Part shown: piece after piece, positions 9,466 through 18,231 of the stretch | How the letters are laid out: the number at the start of each line of letters is the position of its first letter | Numbering within the stretch: position 1 is the first letter of the stretch | From: Streptomyces mexicanus | GTDB lineage: Bacteria > Actinomycetota > Actinomycetes > Streptomycetales > Streptomycetaceae | Length of the DNA stretch: 64,000 nucleotides | Reading direction: 5' to 3' | Assembly (NCBI RefSeq): GCF_902506575.1 | Contig: NZ_LR732544.1 | Span: 829,296 to 893,295 of the forward strand | The notes under the pieces: generated by a model | The model's database searches: none | Seen by the model: only the letters and a program-made list of their open reading frames with translations | Told to the model about the DNA's origin: nothing | Made by a program: the position numbers and the translations under genes

Positions 9466-10824
9466 ATGCGCACCAGCAACATCGCCGCCACGACGGCCGA
9501 AGCGTCGGTGGCCACCGACGTGGTCGCACTGCGCAGGAGCGTCGCCGCGGGAGCGGTCGGCGTGTTCGTGCACTGGTTCGACTGGGCTGCCTACGCCTAT
9601 CTCGCCGGCACCGTCGCCACCGTCTTCTTCCCGGCCGAGAACAGCACCACGGGACTGCTCGCCGTGTTCGGGGTGTTCGCCGTGTCGTTCGGCATCCGGC
9701 CGATCGGTGCCCTGGTGTTCGGACCGCTCGGCGACCGCATCGGCCGCAAACGCACGCTGTCACTGGTCATCTTCATGATGTCCGGCGCCACGTTGACGAT
9801 CGGTCTGCTGCCCGGCTACGCCTCGATCGGGGTCGCCGCACCCATCCTCCTGGTGGTGCTGCGGCTGGTCCAGGGCTTCGCCGCGGGCGGCGAGTTCGGC
9901 AGCGCGGCGAGCTTCCTCGCGGAGAGCGCGCCCCGGCGCCGGCGCGGATTCGGTGTCAGCTGGCTGGAGGTCGGCTCCCTGCTGGGCTTCCTGGCCGGCT
10001 CGTTCGTCTTCCTGCTGCTGTCCGCGGGACTCGACGACCACCAGCTCACCTCCTGGGGCTGGCGCATCCCCTTCCTCGTCTCCGCGCCGCTGGGCGTGAT
10101 CGGTTTCATCATCCGCAGCAAGATCGAGGACACCCCGGAGTACCGGGCACTGCAGGCCGGTGACGCCATCCCGCGCAGCCCCGCGCGGGAGCTGCTGCGC
10201 TCCCACAAGCGGGAACTGCTCCAGGCGGCCGGCCTGATGGCGGCCATGCACGTCCCCTTCTACGCGGTGCTGACCTACCTCGTCACCTACGAGACCGACC
10301 ACCTGGGGCACTCGGCCGGCAGCGCCGCCCTGCTGTCCACGGTGATCTCGCTGCTGGGATTGGTGCTCGTGCCGCTGTTCGGCCTGCTGTCCGACCGGGT
10401 GGGACGCAAGCCGGTGTTCGTCGGCGCGACGGCGGCCCTGCTGGTCGTCTCCACCCCGGCCTTCCTCCTGATGCGGACCGGGCTCGCCGGGACGTGGATC
10501 GCCGGCCTGCTGCTCGGGGCGATCCTGGCCGCGATCCTCGGCACGTACGCGGTGTGGTCGGCGGAGACGTTCCCCACCCGGACACGGCAGAGCGGCCTGT
10601 CCATCGCCTACAACATCACCGCCGCCCTGTTCGCCGGCACCGTGCCGTACCTGATGACCGTGCTCATCTCCGCCACCGGCAGCACCCTGGTGCCCGGCCC
10701 GTACCTGATGGTGTTCGCCCTGTGCGGCCTGGTCGCCGCACTGTCCTTGCGGGAGACCGCCGGTTCCGCCCTGCTGCGCCCGGAGGACGTCCCGCCCGAC
10801 ACCACGGCCACCGACGCCGACTAG
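9466..10824 (+). CDS. MFS transporter, metabolite:H+ symporter (MHS) type
   Basis: A 452-residue membrane transporter with about twelve hydrophobic segments. The MHS subgroup motifs are visible: FDWAAYAYLAGTVATVFFP in helix 1, FGPLGDRIGRKR after helix 2, LRLVQGFAAGGEFGSAASFL in helix 4, and a repeated GLLSDRVGRKPVF in the second half. Related carriers bring in proline/betaine, shikimate, citrate or alpha-ketoglutarate with protons. Location after aspA makes a C4-dicarboxylate or amino acid a reasonable guess for the substrate, but that is inference. A strong AAGGAGG ends five bases before the ATG. Confidence 0.9.
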   Translation: MRTSNIAATTAEASVATDVVALRRSVAAGAVGVFVHWFDWAAYAYLAGTVATVFFPAENSTTGLLAVFGVFAVSFGIRPIGALVFGPLGDRIGRKRTLSLVIFMMSGATLTIGLLPGYASIGVAAPILLVVLRLVQGFAAGGEFGSAASFLAESAPRRRRGFGVSWLEVGSLLGFLAGSFVFLLLSAGLDDHQLTSWGWRIPFLVSAPLGVIGFIIRSKIEDTPEYRALQAGDAIPRSPARELLRSHKRELLQAAGLMAAMHVPFYAVLTYLVTYETDHLGHSAGSAALLSTVISLLGLVLVPLFGLLSDRVGRKPVFVGATAALLVVSTPAFLLMRTGLAGTWIAGLLLGAILAAILGTYAVWSAETFPTRTRQSGLSIAYNITAALFAGTVPYLMTVLISATGSTLVPGPYLMVFALCGLVAALSLRETAGSALLRPEDVPPDTTATDAD

Positions 10825-10836
10825 GCGAGGCGTCGG
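10811..10836 (+). terminator. Candidate terminator after the MHS transporter
   Basis: Inverted repeat CCGACGCC / GGCGTCGG with a 10-base loop that includes the transporter stop codon. Eight perfect base pairs, no T-run, as is common in Streptomyces. Confidence 0.45.
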
Positions 10837-10978
10837 CCGTCGATGCCCGCTGCTGCGACACCTCGGCACGGCTCCCCGAAGCGCTGCCGCGAGCGGCGGG
10901 AGCCCGATGTCCCCCTGGCCCGCGCGCCCGTACGCCGCACGCAGGCGTGCGGGCGCGCACACGCGTCCCGGCCGACGC

Positions 10979-11069
10979 CGTACAAGGACGCCGTACAAAG
11001 ACGCCGTACAAGGACGCCGTACAAGGACGCCGTACAAGGACGCCGTACAAGGACGCCGTATAAGGTCGG
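10979..11069. repeat. Seven-copy 13-bp tandem repeat upstream of lysR
   Basis: Seven head-to-tail copies of CGTACAAGGACGC fill the stretch 34-124 bp before the LysR start. Five copies are identical, the second has one change and the last is degenerate (CGTATAAGG...). The unit is not a multiple of three and every frame shows a different peptide, so it is not coding. It could be a regulator-binding array or a slippage product. Confidence 0.9.
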
Positions 11070-11102
11070 CGCGGACACGATCACCCGGCACGAGGGTCAC
11101 GC

Positions 11103-12029
11103 ATGACGTCACCGGTGGGTTTCACACTCGTTCAGCTCCGCTACTTCCTCGTCGCCGCCGAACGCGGATCGATGACGGAGGCGTCCGCGGAGTTGCACAT
11201 CGCCCAGTCCGCCGTGTCCGCGGCCATCCACAACCTGGAGCGGGACCTCCAGGTGCAGCTGTTCATCCGCCGCCGCGGGCGGGGGCTGACCCTCACACCC
11301 GCCGGGGAACGGCTGCGCCAGCAGGCACGGGACCTGCTGGCCCGCGCCCGTGAGGTGGAACGGGAGGCCCGGGGGGACGGCGAGACCATCACCGGTCCCG
11401 TCGCCGTCGGCTGCTTCGTCACCCTGGCCCCGTCCTACCTGCCGCCCCTGTTCAGCGAGTGCACCCGACGCCACCCGGGCATCGAGATCGACGTGGTGGA
11501 GGGGGAGACGGACCAGCTCCTGCACGCCCTGACGACGGGCCGCATCGACTTCGCGCTCACCTACGGCCTCGGGCTGTCGGCCGAGACGGACCTGCGCACC
11601 GAGACGATCGCCCTGGCGCCGCCCTATGTCATCGTCCCGGCCGATCACCCGCTGGCCGGGCGCGGCAGCGTGGAGCTGGCCGACCTGTCCGCGGAACCGC
11701 TCGTCCTGCTGGACCTGCCCCACAGCCGCGACTACTTCCGCTCACTGGTGGCCGCCACCGGCACCGCGCCCGACGTGCGCTACCGCACCCAGAGCTATGA
11801 GACCGTGCGGTCCCTGGTGGCCCGGGGGCTGGGCTACTCCGTGCTCAACCAGCGGCCGGCGACGAGCCAGACCTACGGCGGCGGCGAGATCGCGGAACTC
11901 CAGCTCCGCGACGGCGGCCCTCCGCTCGAGGTCAAGATCGCAACGGTGCGGGGCATGACCCAGACCGCCCGTGCCCGGGCGGTGATGGACCTGCTGCGGG
12001 AGATCGCCGCGGGGGCCGCCGGCGACTGA
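11103..12029 (+). CDS. LysR-family transcriptional regulator
   Basis: A 308-residue LysR regulator. The winged HTH spans about residues 8-67 (LRYFLVAAERGSMTEASAEL, then AQSAVSAAIHNLE), and the effector domain from about 95 contains ITGPVAVGCFVTLAPSYLPPL. The effector fold resembles regulators of nitrogen or aromatic metabolism, but the ligand cannot be read. It is the last gene of the aspA-transporter group on the same strand, separated by 278 bp that include the 13-bp repeat array, so it probably has its own promoter and may control aspA or itself. GAGGGT precedes the ATG. Confidence 0.9.
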   Translation: MTSPVGFTLVQLRYFLVAAERGSMTEASAELHIAQSAVSAAIHNLERDLQVQLFIRRRGRGLTLTPAGERLRQQARDLLARAREVEREARGDGETITGPVAVGCFVTLAPSYLPPLFSECTRRHPGIEIDVVEGETDQLLHALTTGRIDFALTYGLGLSAETDLRTETIALAPPYVIVPADHPLAGRGSVELADLSAEPLVLLDLPHSRDYFRSLVAATGTAPDVRYRTQSYETVRSLVARGLGYSVLNQRPATSQTYGGGEIAELQLRDGGPPLEVKIATVRGMTQTARARAVMDLLREIAAGAAGD

Positions 12030-12039
12030 GCCGGCAGCC

Positions 12040-12110
12040 TGCCTGCGGGCGATGGCCGCCGGATGCCTGCGGGCGGTGGCCGTCGTGTGCCCGCGTGCGG
12101 TGGCTGTCGA
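12040..12110. repeat. Three-copy 24-bp tandem repeat
   Basis: Three successive 24-bp units beginning TGCCTGCGGGCGATGGCC at 12040, 12064 and 12088, drifting from one another by a few bases. They sit between the convergent lysR and tetR genes. Confidence 0.8.
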
Positions 12111-12111
12111 A

Positions 12112-12248
12112 CCGGCAGGTGCACGGATTCGACATGTGCACCGGACCCGACATGTGCACCGGACCCGGCAGGTGCAGCGGACCCGGCAGGTGCACGGATC
12201 CGACACGTGCACCGGACCCCACATGCGCAGCCGGACCCGGCAGGTTCA
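12112..12248. repeat. 18-bp degenerate tandem repeat ending in the tetR stop codon
   Basis: About seven units built on ACATGTGCACCGGACCC, some with GCAGGTGCA in place of ACATGTGCA and one length variant. The last unit runs into the stop codon of the TetR gene, so the repeat defines the gene's end. Confidence 0.8.
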
Positions 12249-12863
12249 CAGGTCGGCGCGGCCCGTCACGGCTCGCGCGTGGGCCATGATCAGCTCACGT
12301 GCCCGGTCCGGGCGCAGCGCGGCGTTGTGGCTGACGATGTGCAGGCCGTAGCCGTCCTCCAGGGCCACCAGGCTGTGCGCCAGATCCTGCGCGGACGCGG
12401 CGAGCGTGAACACCCCGGTCGCCGCGCCGACCTCCAGGGCGGTGGTGTAGAGCGCGACCTCCCGGGCGAACAGGGAGGTCATCAGCTCGGCATGGCCCGG
12501 GCTGCGGCCGGCGCGCCGGTGCAGCTCGTACAGCAGTCCGTGGACCGGATCGTCCGTCAAGCTCGGCAGACCGCTGTGCAGCAGGGCCCGCAGCCGCGCC
12601 GCCGGGTCCCCGGCGGGCGCCTCGTCGTAGGCCCGCTGCCGTGAGGCCAGATAGCTCTCGACGGCACCCCGGTGCACCTCCAGGACGAGGTCGTCCAACT
12701 CGGGGTAGTAGTACAGCACCGAGCCCTGCGAGACACCCGCCGCGTCCGCGATGTCCTTGATGCGCAGGCCCTCCAGCCCGCGTTCGGCGATGGCCCGCCC
12801 CGCGGCGGAGACGAGGGCCTGCCTGCGTGCGGTCTGGTTGCGTGGTCTACCGGCTTTCCCCAT
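12246..12863 (-). CDS. TetR-family regulator of the divergent aldehyde dehydrogenase operon
   Basis: A 205-residue TetR regulator. The N-terminal HTH (residues about 8-55) includes IAERGLEGLRIKDIADAAGV and SQGSVLYYYPELDDLVLEV. The C-terminal domain resembles the BetI-type ligand domain. ATG 12863 gives a normal N-terminus; the reading frame upstream to 13511 is arginine-rich and overlaps the neighbouring gene, so it is not used. It is divergent from the aldehyde dehydrogenase operon, with a near-palindrome between them, the usual arrangement of a local repressor. The inducer is probably an amine, amino acid or aldehyde; this is inferred. Confidence 0.88.
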   Translation of the reverse strand: MGKAGRPRNQTARRQALVSAAGRAIAERGLEGLRIKDIADAAGVSQGSVLYYYPELDDLVLEVHRGAVESYLASRQRAYDEAPAGDPAARLRALLHSGLPSLTDDPVHGLLYELHRRAGRSPGHAELMTSLFAREVALYTTALEVGAATGVFTLAASAQDLAHSLVALEDGYGLHIVSHNAALRPDRARELIMAHARAVTGRADL

Positions 12864-12942
12864 GGTGATCGATTCTCTGTCACCCGCATCAGTCTTCGCA
12901 AGAAGTTCTCGCCCCAAGCATTGACGGCCGGTTCGCCTATTG

Positions 12943-12960
12943 TTTGAATCTCGACTCAAA
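12943..12960. promoter_or_regulatory. Candidate TetR operator between tetR and the dehydrogenase operon
   Basis: TTTGAATCTCGACTCAAA is an 18-bp imperfect palindrome with seven of nine paired positions matching. It lies 80 bp upstream of tetR and 148 bp upstream of the aldehyde dehydrogenase, where a repressor could block both promoters. Confidence 0.6.
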
Positions 12961-13107
12961 GAAACCGGCTCGGGTGTTCGCTGCCGAGCCCCTCGCCCGG
13001 CCGCGCCCGCCGCCTCGCAGCGGCATCCCCGCCACGGTCCGGGCCGCACCCGACCCGACCGGGCACCGGTTCGCCCCCGTCCCACGACGCACATCGAAGG
13101 CACCCGC

Positions 13108-14580
13108 ATGCAGTCGTACGCCCACTGGCGGCAGCGCGCCGCCGACCTCACGCCCCGCACGCGCCTGTTCATCGACGGAGCGTGGACCGACCCCGCCGAG
13201 GACCGGTGGTTCCCCACCGTCAACCCCGCGACCGGCAAGACCACCGCCCATGTGGCGGCCGGCTCGGCCGCCGACGTCGACCGGGCCGTGGCCGCGGCCC
13301 GCACCTCCTTCGAGGACGGACGCTGGTCGCGCCCCGCGCCCGCGCAGCGCAAGCGGGTCCTGCTCGCCCTCGCCCGCCTCATCGAGGAGCACAGCGAGGA
13401 ACTCGCCCTGTGCGACACCCTGGACATGGGCAAGCCCATCGCCGAGTCCCACGGCACCGACGTGCCCGGCGCGGCCGGTGTCTTCGCCTGGTACGCGGAG
13501 GCCGTCGACAAGCTCTACGACGAGGTCGCCCCCGCCCCGCCCGGCAACCTCGCCCTGGTGCGCCGCGTCCCCCTGGGCGTCGTGGGCGCGGTGGTGCCCT
13601 GGAACTTCCCCCTGGACATCGCGAGTTGGAAGCTGGCGCCCGCCCTGGCCGCGGGCAACAGCGTCGTCCTGAAGCCGGCCGAGCAGTCCCCGCTGTCGGC
13701 CCTGCTGCTGGCCGAACTGGCCTCGGCGGCCGGCCTGCCCGACGGCGTCCTGAACGTCGTCCCCGGCCCGGGGGAGACGACCGGGCGGGCGCTCGGCCTC
13801 CACCCGGACGTGGACACCCTGGTCTTCACCGGCTCCACCGCCGTGGCCAAGCGGTTCCTCGCCTACGCGGCCGAGTCCAACATGAAGCAGGTGTGGCCGG
13901 AGGCCGGTGGCAAGAGTCCCGACGTGGTCTTCGCCGACGCCGACCTGGAGGCCGCCGCGGAACGCGCCGCCTGGGGTTTCGTCTACAACTGCGGCCAGGT
14001 GTGCTCCGCCACCACCCGCCTGCTGGTCGAGGCGTCCGTCGAGGAAGAGTTCACGGCCGCGGTCGCCGCACACGCCCGCGCATACCTGCCGGGCGACCCG
14101 CTCGACCCCGCGACCCGGCTCGGGCCGCTCGTCGACGAGGCCCAGGTGGACCGCATCCTCGCGGCCCTGCGGTCATCGGGCGGCACACTCGTGTGCGGCG
14201 GCACACGCCCCGACCGGGACGGCGCCTACCTCGACCCCACCGTCGTCACCGGCCTCGGACCCGACGCCCCGCTCGTGCGGGAGGAACTGTTCGGCCCCGT
14301 GCTGACCGTGCTGCCCTTCCGCGACGAGGCCGAGGCGGTGCGCCTCGCCAACGATTCCAGCTACGGACTGGCCGCCTCGGTGTGGACCCGGGACCTCGGA
14401 CGGGCCCACCGCGTCGCCGACGCCCTGCAGGTGGGCACGGTCTCGGTCAACACCGTCGACGCGCTCAGCCCGTTCACTCCCTTCGGCGGCTTCAAGCAGT
14501 CCGGCCACGGCCGCGACCTCTCCCTGCACTCCTTCGACAAGTACACCGGCCTGAAGACGACCTGGATCGCACACTCCTGA
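13108..14580 (+). CDS. NAD(P)-dependent aldehyde dehydrogenase
   Basis: A 490-residue ALDH-superfamily enzyme that oxidises an aldehyde to the acid. The active-site Cys is C299 in NCGQVCSATTR, and the general base Glu is E265 in WPEAGGKSP. The cofactor motif VVPWNFPLDIASWKLAPAL and C-terminal PFGGFKQSGHGRD are intact. Close relatives oxidise gamma-aminobutyraldehyde, betaine aldehyde or phenylacetaldehyde. Location before a class III aminotransferase and an amino-acid permease favours the product of an amine transamination, for example an aminoaldehyde. GAAGG lies before the ATG; an in-frame upstream extension crosses the operator region and is rejected. Confidence 0.92.
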   Translation: MQSYAHWRQRAADLTPRTRLFIDGAWTDPAEDRWFPTVNPATGKTTAHVAAGSAADVDRAVAAARTSFEDGRWSRPAPAQRKRVLLALARLIEEHSEELALCDTLDMGKPIAESHGTDVPGAAGVFAWYAEAVDKLYDEVAPAPPGNLALVRRVPLGVVGAVVPWNFPLDIASWKLAPALAAGNSVVLKPAEQSPLSALLLAELASAAGLPDGVLNVVPGPGETTGRALGLHPDVDTLVFTGSTAVAKRFLAYAAESNMKQVWPEAGGKSPDVVFADADLEAAAERAAWGFVYNCGQVCSATTRLLVEASVEEEFTAAVAAHARAYLPGDPLDPATRLGPLVDEAQVDRILAALRSSGGTLVCGGTRPDRDGAYLDPTVVTGLGPDAPLVREELFGPVLTVLPFRDEAEAVRLANDSSYGLAASVWTRDLGRAHRVADALQVGTVSVNTVDALSPFTPFGGFKQSGHGRDLSLHSFDKYTGLKTTWIAHS

Positions 14581-14582
14581 CC

Positions 14583-14757
14583 GCACCGGCGGCACCAGCT
14601 CTTCCGGACCACGCCGGCGGCACCGTCCCTTCCGGACCACACCGCCGACACCGTCTCTTCCGGACCGCGCCGCCGACACCGTCTCTTCCGGACCAGGCCC
14701 GACACCAGCCCTCCCGCACCGCCTCGGCGACACCGGCCCTTCCGGCCACGAACCCCA
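14583..14757. repeat. 28-bp tandem repeat between dehydrogenase and aminotransferase
   Basis: About six units of 28 bp, each containing TCTTCCGGACCACGCCG or a close variant, with best conservation in the first four. It fills most of the 224-bp gap inside the operon. The gap ends with AAAGGA before the aminotransferase ATG. Confidence 0.8.
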
Positions 14758-14804
14758 CCACCGAACAGCTACCGAACCCCTACCGAACAAAGGACGCACC
14801 ACCG

Positions 14805-16172
14805 ATGACCCTCGACGCCGCAGACCTCACCCGGCTGGACCGCGCCCACATCATCCACCCCTACCTGCCGGGCAGCGCCACCGAGCGCGTGGTCATGACC
14901 TCCGGCTCCGGTTGCCGGCTCACCGACACCGAGGGCCGCAGCTACCTCGACGCCACCGGCGGCCTCTGGCTCGCCCAGATCGGCCACGGCCGCACCGAAC
15001 TGGCCGACGTCGCCCACGAGCAGATGAAGAAGCTGGAGTACTTCACCAGCTTCTGGGAGTTCTCCAACGAGCGCGCCATCGAACTCGCCGCCCGCCTGGC
15101 CTCCCTCGCCCCCGAGGGCCTGAACCACGTCTACTTCACCTCCGGCGGCTCCGAGGGCAACGAGGCCGCCATCAAGATGGCCCGCTACTACCACCACCGG
15201 CGCGGCGAGAGCAGCCGGACCTGGATCCTGGCGCGCAGCAAGGCCTACCACGGCATCGGCTACGGCGGCGGTTCGGCCACCGGCTTCCCCCTGTACCACG
15301 AGGGCTTCGCCCCGATGATGCCGCACGTCTCCCACCTCACCCCGCCGTGGCCGTACCGCAGCGACCTCTACGGCGGCCGGCCGCTGACCCCCGAACAGGT
15401 CACCGACTTCCTCGTCCGTGAACTGGAGGAGCGGATCGCCGAGATCGGTCCGCAGAACATCGCCGCGATGATCGGCGAACCCATCATGGGCGTCGGCGGC
15501 ATGCTCGTCCCGCCGGCCGACTACTGGCCCCGGGTGCGCGAGGTCCTCGACCGGCACGGCATCCTGCTGATCTTCGACGAGGTCGTCACCGCCTACGGCC
15601 GCGTCGGCGAGTGGTTCGCCGCCCAGTACTTCGGCGTCACCCCGGACATCATCGTCACCGCCAAGGGCATCACCTCCGGCTACGTCCCCCTCGGCGCCCT
15701 CCTGGTCGGCGACCACGTCGCCGAGGTCCTGCTGCGCGACCACGGCTTCCCCATGGGCTACACCTACAACGGCCACCCCGTCGCCACCGCGGTGGCCGGC
15801 GCCAACCTGGACATCATCGAGAAGGAGGGCCTCCTCGCCCGCGCGAGCAGCATCGGAGCCTTCCTGCACGCCCAACTCCAGGAAAAGCTGGGTCAGTTGC
15901 CGATCGTCGGCGAGATCCGCTCGGTCGGCATGATGCTCGCCGTCGAACTCGTCGCCGACCGCGCCACCCGTGCACCCCTGCCGCTGCGTCCCGACCGGAT
16001 GCCGCACGACGTCATCCGCCGCGAGACCGGCGTGATCGTGCGCGACTCCGCGCACAGCCTGGTGCTGTCCCCGCCGCTGATCATGACCCAGGCGGAGGCC
16101 CAGGAAGCGGCGTCGGCGCTGCGCAGCGTCCTGGAACGCACCGAACCCACCGGCGAGATCCGGGCCGCCTGA
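14805..16172 (+). CDS. Class III (omega) aminotransferase
   Basis: A 455-residue PLP-dependent class III aminotransferase. The PLP lysine is K287 in IIVTAKGITSGYVPLGA; the Asp that holds the pyridine nitrogen is in LLIFDEVVTAYGR; and the phosphate-binding SGGSEGNEAAIKMARYY is near residue 115. The subgroup (FWEFSNERAIELA, TYNGHPVATAVAGAN) typically uses pyruvate as acceptor and amines such as putrescine, beta-alanine or taurine as donor. Next to an aldehyde dehydrogenase and a permease, an amine-degrading role is likely; the exact donor is unknown. Confidence 0.92.
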   Translation: MTLDAADLTRLDRAHIIHPYLPGSATERVVMTSGSGCRLTDTEGRSYLDATGGLWLAQIGHGRTELADVAHEQMKKLEYFTSFWEFSNERAIELAARLASLAPEGLNHVYFTSGGSEGNEAAIKMARYYHHRRGESSRTWILARSKAYHGIGYGGGSATGFPLYHEGFAPMMPHVSHLTPPWPYRSDLYGGRPLTPEQVTDFLVRELEERIAEIGPQNIAAMIGEPIMGVGGMLVPPADYWPRVREVLDRHGILLIFDEVVTAYGRVGEWFAAQYFGVTPDIIVTAKGITSGYVPLGALLVGDHVAEVLLRDHGFPMGYTYNGHPVATAVAGANLDIIEKEGLLARASSIGAFLHAQLQEKLGQLPIVGEIRSVGMMLAVELVADRATRAPLPLRPDRMPHDVIRRETGVIVRDSAHSLVLSPPLIMTQAEAQEAASALRSVLERTEPTGEIRAA

Positions 16173-16223
16173 CGCCGCTCCTGGCCGTCGGACGCCGCTT
16201 CCGGGCCGCCTGACGCCGCTTGC

Positions 16224-16251
16224 GGGAGGCCCGGCCCCGACCGGGCCTCCC
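16224..16251 (+). terminator. Strong hairpin after the aminotransferase
   Basis: Perfect 11-bp inverted repeat GGGAGGCCCGG / CCGGGCCTCCC with a six-base loop, 52 bp past the stop. It may attenuate transcription before the permease, which lies 220 bp further on. Confidence 0.65.
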
Positions 16252-16254
16252 GGG

Positions 16255-16375
16255 CTGACCGGGCCCGAACGGCTTCGACCGGGCCTCCCGGACCTCCCGA
16301 CCCGGCCTCCTGGAACCTGCCGGACCTGCCGGACCTCCCGGACCTCCCGGACCTTCCTGACCTTCCGGCCAGGAT
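16255..16375. repeat. Low-complexity 9-bp repeat tract
   Basis: Irregular copies of CCGGACCTC / CCGGACCTG (9 bp) occur through this gap, clearest at 16315-16360. With the hairpin before it, it fills the space between aminotransferase and permease genes. Confidence 0.6.
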
Positions 16376-16470
16376 CCGCCCAGCACCACCTGACACGGAC
16401 CCCACACCGTAGCGGCGCACCGCACGCGCCCCCTCAGCAGTTGCTCCTCTCCCCTCCCTAGGAACTGCCC

Positions 16471-17994
16471 GTGTCCTCCAACCTCTCGACGACCGAGCCA
16501 CGCGCCTCCCAGCCCGCGGCCGGCACCCTGCAACGCAGCCTGAAGCGGTTCGACATCACCGCCATGGCCGTCGCCGCGGTGATCTCCTTCGACACCGTCG
16601 GCCAGATCGCCACCGGCGGCGGCGAGGCCGCCACCTGGACGGCCGCCATCGCCCTGTTCTTCCTCGTCCCCTACGCCCTGCTGTTCGCCGAGACCGGCGC
16701 CGCGTTCCCCCAGGAAGGCGGCCCGTACGTGTGGGTCAAACTCGCCCTCGGCCGGCCGGCGGCCGCCCTGACGACCCTCATGTACTGGGTCACCAACCCC
16801 ATCTGGCTGGGCGGTTCCCTGGTCTTCCTCGCCGCGCAGACCTGGGACGGCTTCGTCTTCCACCTGGGCTCGGGCACGGTGGCCGACTACACCTTCAAAC
16901 TGCTGTTCGTCTGGATCGCCATCCTCACGGCCGTCGTCTCCCTGCGCCGCGGCAAATGGATCACCACGGTGGGCGCGGCGGCGAAGGTCCTGGCGCTGGC
17001 CGTGTTCACCCTCACGGCCGTGATCTACGGCGTGCGGCACGGCTTCCACGGTCTGGCCGGCACCAGCTTCGCCCCGACCACCACCGGCTTCCTCGCCCTC
17101 GTGCCGATCCTGCTGTTCGCCTACGTCGGCTTCGAGGCACCGAACGCCGCCGGTGAGGAGATGCACGACCCCCAGCGCGACGTGCCCGCCGCGCTCGGAC
17201 GTTCCGCGACCGTCGCCGCCTGCTGCTACCTGCTGCCGGTCCTGGCCCTCCTCGCCGTCGTCCCCGCCCACCAGGTCACCGGCATCGGCGGCTTCATGGA
17301 AGGCGCTCGCCTCGTCTTCGGCGTCTACGGCGCCGCTGCGGGCCCCCTGCTGAAGATCACCGCCGTCATGTTCGTCTTCGCGCTGCTCACCCAGGGCAGC
17401 GCCTGGATGATCGTCAGCGACCGCATGCAGGCCATGGCCGCCGCCGACGGGGGCTTCTTCACCCGCGCCCTCGGCACCTTCCACCCGCGGCTCGGCACGC
17501 CGGTGCGCACCAACCTGCTGTCCGGGGCCGTGGCCACGGTGTTCATGCTCGCCGCCATGCGGTTGGCGCACGGCGACGCGGCCGACGTGTTCGCCGTGGT
17601 GCTCACCGTCGCCGTCACCACGCTGCTGCTGTCCTACCTCGTCGTCGTCCCCGCCCTGGTCCTGCTGCGGCTGCGCCGGCCGGACGTCCCGCGGCCCTAC
17701 CGCGTCCCCTTCGGCACCCGCGGCTTCCTGTGCTGCGCGGCGCTCGTCTACGCGTGGATCCTCATCGGGTCCTGGTCCGCGCTCTTCCCCGGAGTCCTGG
17801 AACAACTCTTCGGCATCGACTACGTCTTCCACGACGTCTGGGGTGTCTCCCGGGCCGCGTTCGAGACCTTCACCCTCGGCACCGTCGCCCTCCTGCTGAC
17901 CGTCGGGGTCGTCGGCGTGGCGGTGGCCCGCCGCCAGGACGGCCTCCCGGCGGCAGCGGGGGAGCCCGGCGCTCAGCCCGAAGGCACCGTCTGA
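16471..17994 (+). CDS. APC-family amino acid/amine permease
   Basis: A 507-residue integral membrane protein with about twelve hydrophobic segments, of the amino acid-polyamine-organocation superfamily. After a short polar N-terminus, RFDITAMAVAAVISFDTVGQ and GPYVWVKLALGRPAAAL mark helices 1-3, and GFEAPNAAGEEMHDPQRDVPAAL is the conserved loop after helix 6. It is the third gene of the dehydrogenase-aminotransferase set and probably imports the amino acid or amine that these enzymes degrade. GTG is the start, with AGGAA before it. Confidence 0.9.
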   Translation: MSSNLSTTEPRASQPAAGTLQRSLKRFDITAMAVAAVISFDTVGQIATGGGEAATWTAAIALFFLVPYALLFAETGAAFPQEGGPYVWVKLALGRPAAALTTLMYWVTNPIWLGGSLVFLAAQTWDGFVFHLGSGTVADYTFKLLFVWIAILTAVVSLRRGKWITTVGAAAKVLALAVFTLTAVIYGVRHGFHGLAGTSFAPTTTGFLALVPILLFAYVGFEAPNAAGEEMHDPQRDVPAALGRSATVAACCYLLPVLALLAVVPAHQVTGIGGFMEGARLVFGVYGAAAGPLLKITAVMFVFALLTQGSAWMIVSDRMQAMAAADGGFFTRALGTFHPRLGTPVRTNLLSGAVATVFMLAAMRLAHGDAADVFAVVLTVAVTTLLLSYLVVVPALVLLRLRRPDVPRPYRVPFGTRGFLCCAALVYAWILIGSWSALFPGVLEQLFGIDYVFHDVWGVSRAAFETFTLGTVALLLTVGVVGVAVARRQDGLPAAAGEPGAQPEGTV

Positions 17995-18231
17995 GATGGT
18001 TTCCGGCCGCGGTGAACGCCTCGGTCACCGGCGTGGCGCGCGGCACCGTCCGCGCCCGCGGCGGACGCGGCGGCGCCCACGGAACACGGCCCGCCACGGG
18101 CCCGCCCGGCGCCCCTCGGTGTCTCCTCAATGCCGGAAACCCGGGTGCGGGGACCGCGCGGTGACCCCTAGGCTGCGCTCACGGGTGAGCCGGGCGGCGC
18201 AGCGACGCCGGCGGATGGGAGATGCACGGGT

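Noticed and set aside
10979..11069. Repeat array considered as CRISPR
   Set aside because: Units are contiguous 13-mers with no spacers and no cas genes nearby.
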